Shown: positions 1 to 5,757, counted from the first letter of the stretch. The stretch: 6,956 bases of DNA from Lachnospiraceae bacterium (GCA_018365895.1 JAGZJD010000097.1:1-6956); one strand, 5' to 3'. The notes: generated by a model not told the origin, from the letters alone. A program made the numbers and translations.

Positions 1-561
1 ATGATGTGGTATATTTGGCTACATCCGAATTCACCGTTGTTTGGGAAAGATAAGATGGCCACATTTGAACGATATTTTCTGGCAGAGAAGGATACACATA
101 AAGAAAATAAAAATCCTTACTATGAATTTCTTGAAAATGAAGAAGCGATGAATAGAATTCTGACAGACTTTGGATTGGATACAAAAACGAGTCATATTGT
201 AAATGGTCATGTTCCGGTGAAACGTAAAGATGGAGAAAGTCCGATAAAATGCGGTGGAAAAGTTCTTGTGATTGACGGAGGATTTGCAAAGGCCTATCAG
301 AAGGAGACAGGATTGGCCGGATATACACTGATTTATAATTCTTATGGATTAATTCTTGCAGCTCACGAACCATTTGAATCGTTAGAGGCAGCGATTGAGA
401 AAGAAAGTGATATTCATTCGGATACATTTCTGGTAAAGCGTGCAGCGCAGCGAAAACTGGTAGCAAATACGGACATAGGATTAGAATTAAAAGAACAGAT
501 TAAGGATCTGGAACAGCTTCTGGATGCGTATCGTTCTGGTAAGATTGCAGAAAAAGTTTAA
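1..561 (+). CDS. fbp: Fructose-1,6-bisphosphatase class III, C-terminal part (5' end outside window)
   Basis: This is the last 186 codons of a gene cut by the left window edge. The family is normally around 650 residues, so roughly the C-terminal quarter to third is present, and the ATG at base 1 need not be the start. The enzyme hydrolyses fructose 1,6-bisphosphate to fructose 6-phosphate in the cytoplasm, the irreversible step of gluconeogenesis. Family hallmarks are visible in the fragment: SPLFGKDKMATFERYF (11-26), the metallophosphatase-like NGHVPVK (68-74), GKVLVIDGGFAKAYQ (86-100) and the TGLAGYTLIYNS block (103-114). The last 35 or so residues form a charged, probably helical tail. 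The reading frame is intact to a TAA stop. No hairpin with a T run follows the stop; instead the stop overlaps that of a convergent small gene. Identification rests on these motifs and is firm. Confidence 0.93.
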   Translation: MMWYIWLHPNSPLFGKDKMATFERYFLAEKDTHKENKNPYYEFLENEEAMNRILTDFGLDTKTSHIVNGHVPVKRKDGESPIKCGGKVLVIDGGFAKAYQKETGLAGYTLIYNSYGLILAAHEPFESLEAAIEKESDIHSDTFLVKRAAQRKLVANTDIGLELKEQIKDLEQLLDAYRSGKIAEKV

Positions 562-656
562 GAAATAAAGCTGGTAAGGAAATGATAGATCAGTTTGAGA
601 GTGATTTCATCATTGAGTGATTGAATCATTTTTATGATTGCTTCTTTATAGTTCAT
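558..656 (-). CDS. Small protein of 32 aa, divergent from the XRE regulator
   Basis: This short frame runs from an ATG at 656 to a TAA at 558-560. It begins MNYKEAIIKMIQSLNDEI and ends with a more hydrophobic segment, LKLIYHFLTSFIS. A strong AGGAGG (665-670) sits 8 nt before the start codon, far better than chance, and this is the main reason to call it a gene. The first part looks like an amphipathic helix, followed by an aliphatic/aromatic helix; there is no convincing membrane span. From memory, very short proteins of the form K-x-x-I-I-x-M-I-x-x-L-x-D-E-x-x-L-x-x-I-Y-x-F occur beside XRE regulators in many Clostridia; no search was made. Its stop overlaps the fbp stop in convergent orientation. 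Function is unknown: it could be a partner or modulator of the neighbouring regulator, or half of a small addiction-like pair. Confidence 0.62.
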   Translation of the reverse strand: MNYKEAIIKMIQSLNDEITLKLIYHFLTSFIS

Positions 657-664
657 GGGTGCCG

Positions 665-670
665 CCTCCT
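665..670 (-). promoter_or_regulatory. Ribosome binding site of the 32-aa gene
   Basis: A perfect AGGAGG lies on the minus strand with 8 nt between it and the ATG at 656. It is the strongest evidence that this small frame is translated. Confidence 0.7.
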
Positions 671-698
671 GTAATGTTTGTACAACTATCTGCTATGA

Positions 699-727
699 AG
701 CTTACATGATTTTGATAAAAATGTCAA
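699..727 (-). promoter_or_regulatory. Candidate promoter for the 32-aa gene
   Basis: A perfect TTGACA lies at 722-727 on the minus strand. Seventeen bases downstream is only a weak -10 match, TAAGCT (699-704), directly preceded by TG. If used, the leader would be about 35-40 nt. The -35 is convincing and the -10 is not, so the exact box is uncertain. Confidence 0.35.
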
Positions 728-741
728 CAATATTATATATA
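712..741 (+). promoter_or_regulatory. Candidate promoter for the XRE regulator gene
   Basis: TTGATA (712-717) is followed after 18 nt by TATATA (736-741), which would give a leader of roughly 48 nt before the ATG at 796. The surroundings are very AT-rich, so other -10 choices exist. The element overlaps the minus-strand TTGACA of the divergent small gene, so a single bound repressor could block both. Confidence 0.4.
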
Positions 742-754
742 AGACAACAAATAT
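725..754. repeat. Direct repeat in the divergent promoter region, possible operator
   Basis: CAACAATAT (725-733) recurs as CAACAAATAT (745-754), 20 bp start to start, about two helical turns, so both copies lie on the same face of DNA. The repeat flanks the candidate -10 of the XRE gene. It could be an operator for the adjacent HTH protein, but in AT-rich DNA a repeat of this length could be chance. Confidence 0.25.
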
Positions 755-795
755 AGTATTTTTTGCCATAAAAGTACGGGAAAGTAGGATATAAA

Positions 796-1167
796 ATGGG
801 AATTGGAAAAAGAATTAGAGACAGAAGAGCGGATCTTGGAATGTCAAGTATGGAGTTAGCAGAGCGAATCGGAGTGTCAAAACAGACAATCAGTGGATAT
901 GAACTAGAACGGACGTATCCCAATCCGGAAAAACTAAGCCGCATATTGAAGGTGCTTCAGTGTGATGCAAATTATCTGTATCAGGATGTAATTGATCTTG
1001 AGGTGCTCAAACGGGAGAGAAATGGAATGACAGAAATGGAATTCGAACTTCTTAGAAAATATCGGCTGCTGAATGATCATGGCAAATTCGTAGTGGAATC
1101 CATTGCAAATATTGAGTATGATCGGATGCTGGAAGGTCTGGAGCGGTCAAGAGCGAAAAAAAATTAA
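796..1167 (+). CDS. XRE/Cro-type helix-turn-helix transcriptional regulator
   Basis: This 123-residue cytoplasmic DNA-binding protein has an N-terminal HTH_XRE domain (about residues 4-60): IGKRIRDRRADLGMSSMELA, then the helix-turn-helix pair MELAERIG / SKQTISGYE (19-36) and NPEKLSRILKVLQCDANYLY (43-62). The C-terminal half, with EFELLRKYRLLNDHGKFVVE (82-101), resembles the helical tail of many phage- or element-derived Firmicute repressors (recalled resemblance, no search). It has no peptidase or toxin domain. The start is chosen because AGGA (786-789) precedes this ATG by 6 nt. It is divergent from the 32-aa gene and convergent with the ABC permease gene. It most likely represses its own gene and the divergent promoter; its wider targets cannot be read from the sequence. 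An ordinary chromosomal regulator is equally possible, as there are no other element genes nearby. Confidence 0.88.
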   Translation: MGIGKRIRDRRADLGMSSMELAERIGVSKQTISGYELERTYPNPEKLSRILKVLQCDANYLYQDVIDLEVLKRERNGMTEMEFELLRKYRLLNDHGKFVVESIANIEYDRMLEGLERSRAKKN

Positions 1168-1184
1168 TAAAATTACAGGTATTC

Positions 1185-1252
1185 AAAAAGCCGCTGCATA
1201 GACAGCTGTCGGAAATATAATATTTCTGTTAGCTTCTATGGGCGGCTTTTTT
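1185..1252. terminator. Bidirectional intrinsic terminator between XRE gene and ABC permease gene
   Basis: A long imperfect hairpin begins with five A residues and ends with six T residues. The outer stem pairs GCCGC...CATAGA with TCTATG...GCGGC, with a short internal asymmetry. The inner stem pairs AGCTGTCGGAAATA with TATTTCTGTTAGCT (two G-T wobbles and one mismatch) around a tiny TAA loop. Read either way, a GC-rich stem is followed by a T run. It begins 17 bp after the XRE stop and ends 4 bp beyond the permease stop, so it suits both convergent genes. Confidence 0.85.
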
Positions 1253-1256
1253 GATG

Positions 1257-3164
1257 TCAGCTTCGGATCTGACTGTTTCTGATGTAAATAACAATTGAAA
1301 TACGATAGCAAAAATATAAAATAATAAAGATAAATAAAACACTGAGCAGATTAATTGAAAACAGCGGCGTCTGCATCATTTTAGAAAGCGAGAGCACTGC
1401 AAAATAAGATCCGGCTGTCATGACGAGAAACGGAGCCATGTAAGTAAAACGAAGTTCGTTTTGGATTGCTTTTCGCAGAGTCTCTTTGGAGAAGCCCAGT
1501 TTCTGAAGTACTTCATACTTTGCCCGGTCATCGAAAGCATCGTTGTAAAGTTTCATAAAAAGAATACTTCCGCTGGCGCAGACAAATACAAGGAACATGA
1601 ACAGGCAGACGGAGAACAGCACTTTAATCCATTCAATGTCGCTGTTTTTCGGATCTACAGCCACATAGCTGAGCGGCTGCGCCGGATTGCTGGCGATCAG
1701 AGATTCCAATTCATCTGTAGATGCCTGATACTGTTTCGGTTGATGAATCTGGTAATTGTATAGATAAGCTTCCTGACCGATGGCACGGAGCCGTTCATAT
1801 TCCGTATCATTCATCACATAAAAAGACATTTGTTCTTCAAAAATTCCGAGATATGGTTCATAAGATTCTGCAATCTGATGATAAGTTTTGTGATTTAATG
1901 TAAGCGTAACATCAGTTTTGGTAGTAATGAGCGACATCAGCGGAGGATTTGACAGATTGATAAATTCGTTATCAGCAGGTTCCGGAAGGTTAAATGGAAT
2001 CCCGGTTTCCTTTGCCAGCTGTTTTATCCGGGAATAAGGAACAGCGGAATAAATATTGTTTTTGTAAAGTGTTTCGATCAAGGAAGGATCAAAGATAAGG
2101 AGCGGAGTATCAGCGTGAAGCTTCACGTCATTATCTTGTTCGATCGAAGAAAGAATCTGGCTGTTCAGACCATCCTGAGTCCCAAGCACCTGATAGGTGT
2201 ACATGTTTCGAAAATGAATAATATTTTTATAGCGGGCCTGCATCGCAAATGCAGCCGCCAAAGCTGTGACAGAGCATAAAAGCAGTACGCTTACCATAGC
2301 ATAAGTACGATAATTTTTGCGGATACGGAAAATCACGTTGTTAATCCAAAGGCAGCGTTCTTTTTGATAGAGAAATTTCTTGTGCTTTGAACATGTCTGA
2401 AAAATCAGAGGAATCAGTCCGCCGAAGAGGAAATAAATTCCAACGACAACTAAAATAACAGAAAGGAGAAGATTTCTCATCACTTCCATACCGCCTTCTT
2501 TTACTGCCAGCAGGCATCCGGATAATGTTAATGCAGTTCCGAGAATCGCTTTGACAATTAAAAAGCACTTTGGTTCGTGAACGTATTCATTTTGTTTTGC
2601 GGCAGAAATCATATCAAGGACGCTGCTCCTGACAATGCTCACATAGCCCTTGATTACAAAGAGCATATAGATTGCGCCGTAAATGGCGGAAGTAATCAGG
2701 ATGGAGCGGAAGGAGATTTGAAAACCAATCTGAATGGAAAGATCAGAAAGGCTTGAAATCATCATCTGGAAAAGCCGGGTTGTCAAAATACCAAAGACAA
2801 GGCCGAGCGTTAATGCCAATCCTCCGATTAACAGAGTTTCGATGACATATAATTTTCCAATCCGTTCATTTGTAAGTCCAGTAAAAATATAAATACCAAT
2901 TTCTTTTTTTCGTTTTGTCAAAAAAACATTTGTCGAATACCAGACAAAAAAGAACATAAAGCATCCAAGAACAAAAGTAATGATCTGCAGAATCATCTCC
3001 ACATATTCGGCATTGTGAATTCCAAGTCGGTCTAATACACCGGAGCTTATAAGGTTCTGGAAATTATACAATACCAGAACAGTAAAAGCGAGAGAAAAGA
3101 TGAGGGAGAGATAGTTCCTCATACTATTCTTAAAATTCATGAAAGCAAGTTTGAACATGCTCAT
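1257..3164 (-). CDS. BceB-like (FtsX-family) ABC transporter permease, antimicrobial-peptide resistance
   Basis: This 635-residue inner-membrane protein has the Bce-type layout of ten transmembrane segments, at about 18-39, 55-76, 104-130, 150-172, 203-222, 230-255, 286-309, 513-537, 572-594 and 601-627. A large extracellular domain (about 310-512) lies between segments 7 and 8. FtsX-type cytoplasmic motifs are visible, such as TKRKKEIGIYIFTGL (83-97) and KYEVLQKLGFSKETLRK (549-565). In this family the permease and its ATPase release cell-wall-active peptides from their lipid targets, and the permease also tells the partner kinase how busy it is. The extracellular domain is the usual seat of substrate choice, so the peptide handled here cannot be named. 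The first ATG is preferred because GGAGGTGA (3171-3178) lies 6 nt upstream. It overlaps the ATPase stop by ATGA, implying coupled translation. No lantibiotic biosynthesis or LanI-type immunity gene is present, which favours resistance over self-immunity. Confidence 0.92.
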   Translation of the reverse strand: MSMFKLAFMNFKNSMRNYLSLIFSLAFTVLVLYNFQNLISSGVLDRLGIHNAEYVEMILQIITFVLGCFMFFFVWYSTNVFLTKRKKEIGIYIFTGLTNERIGKLYVIETLLIGGLALTLGLVFGILTTRLFQMMISSLSDLSIQIGFQISFRSILITSAIYGAIYMLFVIKGYVSIVRSSVLDMISAAKQNEYVHEPKCFLIVKAILGTALTLSGCLLAVKEGGMEVMRNLLLSVILVVVGIYFLFGGLIPLIFQTCSKHKKFLYQKERCLWINNVIFRIRKNYRTYAMVSVLLLCSVTALAAAFAMQARYKNIIHFRNMYTYQVLGTQDGLNSQILSSIEQDNDVKLHADTPLLIFDPSLIETLYKNNIYSAVPYSRIKQLAKETGIPFNLPEPADNEFINLSNPPLMSLITTKTDVTLTLNHKTYHQIAESYEPYLGIFEEQMSFYVMNDTEYERLRAIGQEAYLYNYQIHQPKQYQASTDELESLIASNPAQPLSYVAVDPKNSDIEWIKVLFSVCLFMFLVFVCASGSILFMKLYNDAFDDRAKYEVLQKLGFSKETLRKAIQNELRFTYMAPFLVMTAGSYFAVLSLSKMMQTPLFSINLLSVLFIFIILYFCYRISIVIYIRNSQIRS

Positions 3165-3922
3165 GAGAAATCACCTCCCATAGAGGTCTGCATATCGATG
3201 ATCCGGTCATAAAATTCTTTTCGGTCTTTTCCGCGAGTCAGTCTGCAGGTAATGGAGCCATCGCTTAAAATATAAACATCTTTTGCATAGGAAGCGCTGA
3301 AGGCATCGTGTGTTACCATTAAAATGGTAGCATTTCTGTGTTCATTGATCGCCTTTAGACATTCCAGAAAATCCCTGCTCGATTTTGAATCCAGAGCGCC
3401 GGTTGGTTCATCGGCAAAGATGATCTCTGGATTCGTAATCAGCGCGCGGCACGCAGAACCCCGCTGTTTCTGACCGCCGGAAAGCTGATAGGGATATTTC
3501 TTTAAATGGTTTTCAAGTCCGAACATATGAGCTAATGCAGTTGTTTTTTCAATGCATGTTCGGCTGTTTACGCCATTGAGTGACAGTGGAAGTGCGATAT
3601 TATCCTGTAGTGACATTGTATCCAGAAGATTATAGTCCTGAAAAATGAAGCCGATTTTATCTCGCCGAAGATGAGAGAGTTCCTTGTTCTTTAATTTGGT
3701 AATATCTTTTCCATCCAGAAGGATAGAGCCTTGTGTTGGTTTGTCAATGGTTGAAAGAATATTTAATAAAGTTGTTTTGCCTGAACCGCTTGGTCCCATA
3801 ATGGCAATAAAGTCGTTCTGCATGACAGAGAGGCTGATTCCTTTCAATATTTGTGACTGGAATCCGCTTTGTCCGTAACTTTTTGTCAGATTTGTAATCT
3901 GAAGTACTGTTTTTTCATTCAT
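3161..3922 (-). CDS. BceA-like ABC transporter ATP-binding protein
   Basis: This 253-residue ATPase powers the permease encoded directly downstream. All nucleotide-binding motifs are present: Walker A GPSGSGKT (43-50), Q-loop Q95 in IGFIFQDYNLL, signature LSGGQ (147-151), Walker B IIFADEP (167-173) followed by the D-loop GALDS (175-179), and the H-loop His205 in MVTHD. The FQDYNLLDTMSLQDNIALPL stretch and DEPTGALDSK are typical of the MacB/LolD/BceA group rather than of importers. The residues after the signature read KQRGSACRAL, a less usual version of the common QQRVAIARAL, but the conserved arginines remain. After the domain a charged tail of about 25 residues follows. The start is supported by AGGAGG (3933-3938) 10 nt upstream. 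It lies 92 bp downstream of the kinase gene with no terminator between, so it may be transcribed both from its own promoter and by read-through. Confidence 0.95.
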   Translation of the reverse strand: MNEKTVLQITNLTKSYGQSGFQSQILKGISLSVMQNDFIAIMGPSGSGKTTLLNILSTIDKPTQGSILLDGKDITKLKNKELSHLRRDKIGFIFQDYNLLDTMSLQDNIALPLSLNGVNSRTCIEKTTALAHMFGLENHLKKYPYQLSGGQKQRGSACRALITNPEIIFADEPTGALDSKSSRDFLECLKAINEHRNATILMVTHDAFSASYAKDVYILSDGSITCRLTRGKDRKEFYDRIIDMQTSMGGDFS

Positions 3923-3932
3923 AACGTGTGTT

Positions 3933-3954
3933 CCTCCTTACAATTGCTATTATA
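3933..3954 (-). promoter_or_regulatory. Promoter -10 and ribosome binding site of the transporter operon
   Basis: On the minus strand a perfect TATAAT (3949-3954) precedes AGGAGG (3933-3938) and the ATPase start at 3922. At the proper distance upstream there is no TTGACA-like -35, only sequence such as AGGATT. A consensus -10 without a -35 is typical of a promoter needing an activator, and the palindrome at 4007-4023 is a candidate binding site for it. Confidence 0.6.
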
Positions 3955-4006
3955 GAAAAAGACAGCGGAAAAATCCTAACATTAGCATTACAGAACATCC
4001 ATCTGC

Positions 4007-4023
4007 CTTACATTTTATGTAAG
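4007..4023. promoter_or_regulatory. Palindrome, candidate Bce-type response-regulator operator of the transporter operon
   Basis: CTTACAT-TTT-ATGTAAG is a perfect inverted repeat with 7-bp arms and a 3-bp centre. It lies across the stop codon of the kinase gene and about 60 bp upstream of the ATPase -10 box. Its half-sites TTACA and TGTAA match those of the site before the regulator gene at 5758-5771, but are 5 bp apart instead of 4. I recall TNACA-N4-TGTAA as the published operator pattern for BceR-like regulators; this copy differs from it only in spacing. Confidence 0.6.
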
Positions 4024-5016
4024 ATAAAAATAATCACGGCTGTCAGAAAAGGTAATTGTAAAGCGGGTATAGATTCCCGGTTCACTCTCTGCCTGAATAC
4101 GGTGTCCAAGTTTCTCGATCATCTGTGCAGTCATATAAAGTCCCATGCCGGTAGAACGATAACGCCCATTGTGATGATTTTGCCCGGTATATCCTTTGTC
4201 AAAAATACGTCTGATATCTGCCGGCTGGATTCCTTCGCCGTGATCTTCTACAGTAAGAAGAATTCGCTGACCTTCAGAGAACATGCGGATTTTGAGAAGT
4301 GGAGGACCTTCCGTATATTTCACTGCGTTGCTGATGAGCTGATCAAGAATATAGACAAGCCATTCTTTGTCAGTATATACAGATAAATCATTGTATTCGA
4401 TATCCAGCTCAAAATGTTTTTGAATCAGAAAAAACTGTTGATTGTGGATTGAAGTGCGGACACAGTCGGCAAGATTTACCCGTTTCATCTGAAGATCATA
4501 CAGATGACTTTGGATTTTGCAGCCGACAAGGGCTGTATTCAAATATTGGTTAATTTTTTCAAGCTGCAGTTTCATATCTGCGCGAAGAACAGGATTAGAA
4601 ATACGTTCCTGCATTAATCGGGCAGCAGAAAGCGGCAGTTTTACTTCATGGCACCATTTGGTAAAATAATCTTGAAGATCACAATGAGCCTCGTAAAGAT
4701 CCTGATACTGCTGCTGGTAGATGCGGGCATCGTGTTCCAGCAAGTCTGCATATTCAAATGAGAAATCCGGCTGCCAGATCACAGTGTCTTGAGAGAGAAG
4801 AAAATCGAGATTACGGTGTAATTTCTTAAATCGCAGGAAATCCCAGATTCCAACGCAGACGAGAAAAACAAAAATAAGGAAATCGAGATAGAACAAATCT
4901 TCCGGCTGCTCAAGTGTCACAAGACATAGAAAATACAGATGATAAAATATGCAGACAGAACAGATCAGCAGCAGAACGAAAGAGCGTTTTTTGAAATAAG
5001 CAATCAGATACTTCAT
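4015..5016 (-). CDS. BceS-like intramembrane-sensing histidine kinase
   Basis: This 333-residue membrane kinase is the length usual for BceS-type sensors. Two membrane helices (about 12-33 and 41-60) are joined by an extracellular loop of fewer than ten residues, so it cannot bind ligand itself. In this family the signal comes from the BceB-like permease. A helical linker leads to the H-box WCHEVKLPLSA with phospho-acceptor His123, and then to the ATPase domain: N-box QLISNAVKYT (Asn230), G1 box EDHGEGI (257-263), F-box IFDKGYTG (271-278) and G2 box RSTGMGLYM (287-295). The residue four after the histidine is Leu127 where most kinases carry Thr or Asn. The chosen ATG gives an ATGA overlap with the regulator stop and begins MKYLIAYFKK. 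A frame 17 codons longer exists, but would sit inside the regulator gene and add a polar stretch with no recognised role. Confidence 0.93.
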   Translation of the reverse strand: MKYLIAYFKKRSFVLLLICSVCIFYHLYFLCLVTLEQPEDLFYLDFLIFVFLVCVGIWDFLRFKKLHRNLDFLLSQDTVIWQPDFSFEYADLLEHDARIYQQQYQDLYEAHCDLQDYFTKWCHEVKLPLSAARLMQERISNPVLRADMKLQLEKINQYLNTALVGCKIQSHLYDLQMKRVNLADCVRTSIHNQQFFLIQKHFELDIEYNDLSVYTDKEWLVYILDQLISNAVKYTEGPPLLKIRMFSEGQRILLTVEDHGEGIQPADIRRIFDKGYTGQNHHNGRYRSTGMGLYMTAQMIEKLGHRIQAESEPGIYTRFTITFSDSRDYFYLT

Positions 5017-5693
5017 TTGATAAAATACCCCTGTCCTTTCTTTGTGAGGATAATGTCCTGATCGCAAAAAGCCCGGATCTTACTTCGCAATCTGGAAATC
5101 ATCGTAGTCAATGTGCCATCGGAAACATATTCATCGGTATTCCAAAGTTCCATCATCAATTCATCTCTGCTGACAATATCTGGTCTGTGATCCAGAAGAA
5201 CAGAGAGGATTCTTTTTTCGGATTTGGTCAGCTCCATAGTTGCACCGTGGAAACGAAGAGAAGAAGTTCCCGCATCAAATAAAAGTTCAGAAGATAAATG
5301 ATGCTCTTCTTTCATTCGGTACTGATAGGTTCTGCGAAGAATTGCTTCTATCTTAGCTTTCAGCAATTCTAAATGGAATGGTTTTTCCACGTAATCATCG
5401 CCGCCCTGGGCAATTGCCATAATCTTGTCACGGTCATCACTGCGGCTGCTGATATAGATCACAGGTACGGCAGAAATCTCACGAATCATCCGGCACCAGT
5501 AAAAGCCGTCATAATACGGCAGATTAATATCCATAAGAACTAAATGGGGATTCCAATTGAGAAATGCACCTGTAATGTTCTGGAAATCTGTACAAATTTT
5601 GGCACAGTATCCCCAGCGAAGAAGAAAGGATCGGATTTCATTTGCCAGAATCTCATCATCTTCAACAATCATAATGATTGTTTCAATATCCAT
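5013..5693 (-). CDS. BceR-like response regulator, OmpR/PhoB family
   Basis: This 226-residue cytoplasmic transcription factor has an N-terminal receiver domain (about 1-118) and a C-terminal winged-helix DNA-binding domain (about 131-226). The receiver has the acidic pair Asp12/Asp13 after Glu11, phospho-acceptor Asp55 in LVLMDINLP, Ser82 in the switch position and Lys104 in EKPF. The effector domain shows ELTKSEKRILSVLLDHRPDI (154-173), SRDELMMELW (175-184) and the recognition-helix region DGTLTTMISRLRSKI (192-206). Phosphorylated by the kinase encoded next, it should activate the transporter operon and probably its own. GAGGTG (5701-5706) lies 7 nt before the ATG, supporting this start. 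It is the first gene of the module, beginning after a terminator and a palindromic operator. Confidence 0.95.
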   Translation of the reverse strand: MDIETIIMIVEDDEILANEIRSFLLRWGYCAKICTDFQNITGAFLNWNPHLVLMDINLPYYDGFYWCRMIREISAVPVIYISSRSDDRDKIMAIAQGGDDYVEKPFHLELLKAKIEAILRRTYQYRMKEEHHLSSELLFDAGTSSLRFHGATMELTKSEKRILSVLLDHRPDIVSRDELMMELWNTDEYVSDGTLTTMISRLRSKIRAFCDQDIILTKKGQGYFIK

Positions 5694-5700
5694 GTTATAT

Positions 5701-5718
5701 CACCTCATATCCATTATA
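5701..5718 (-). promoter_or_regulatory. Promoter -10 and ribosome binding site of the regulator-kinase operon
   Basis: A perfect TATAAT (5713-5718) lies just before GAGGTG (5701-5706) and the ATG at 5693. Transcription would begin at about 5706, leaving a leader of only 12-14 nt that starts at the Shine-Dalgarno sequence. No -35 box is seen; the region is a pure pyrimidine tract on this strand, again suggesting activator dependence. Confidence 0.55.
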
Positions 5719-5757
5719 AATGTTTCAGAAAAAGAAGAAAAGAAAAAGAAGGAAATG

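Noticed and set aside
599..622. GAGTGATT direct repeat as an attachment site or regulatory repeat
   Set aside because: It is only 8 bp, lies inside the 32-aa gene, and has no integrase or second boundary nearby.
624..639. Hairpin AATCAT-TTTT-ATGATT as a terminator for fbp
   Set aside because: The stem is 6 bp of mostly A-T pairs with no T run after it, and it lies inside the small gene's coding sequence.
702..944. Minus-strand 80-codon frame over the XRE promoter and 5' coding region
   Set aside because: It runs antisense through the well-supported HTH domain, has no ribosome site and an implausible composition; it is a shadow frame.
796..1167. XRE regulator as evidence of a prophage or integrative element
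   Set aside because: No integrase, relaxase, structural gene or flanking repeat is in the window; fbp and the Bce module on either side look chromosomal.
1461..1763. Plus-strand 100-codon frame inside the permease gene
   Set aside because: It is antisense to a clearly conserved ABC permease and has no recognisable domain or good ribosome site.
2341..2568. Minus-strand 75-codon frame inside the permease gene
   Set aside because: It is an out-of-frame reading of membrane helices 5-7 and has no independent support.
3928..4386. Plus-strand 152-codon frame antisense to the kinase C-terminus
   Set aside because: It covers the kinase ATPase domain, whose N, G1, F and G2 boxes prove the minus strand is coding; its length is accidental.
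5017..5067. Seventeen-codon N-terminal extension of the kinase
   Set aside because: It would overlap the regulator gene by over 50 bp with a charged N-terminus; the start at 5016 gives the usual ATGA overlap and a family-typical length.
1257..5693. The ABC module as a lantibiotic biosynthesis or immunity cluster
   Set aside because: There are no precursor peptide, LanB/C/M, protease or LanI-like genes; the domain layout is the stand-alone Bce resistance type.
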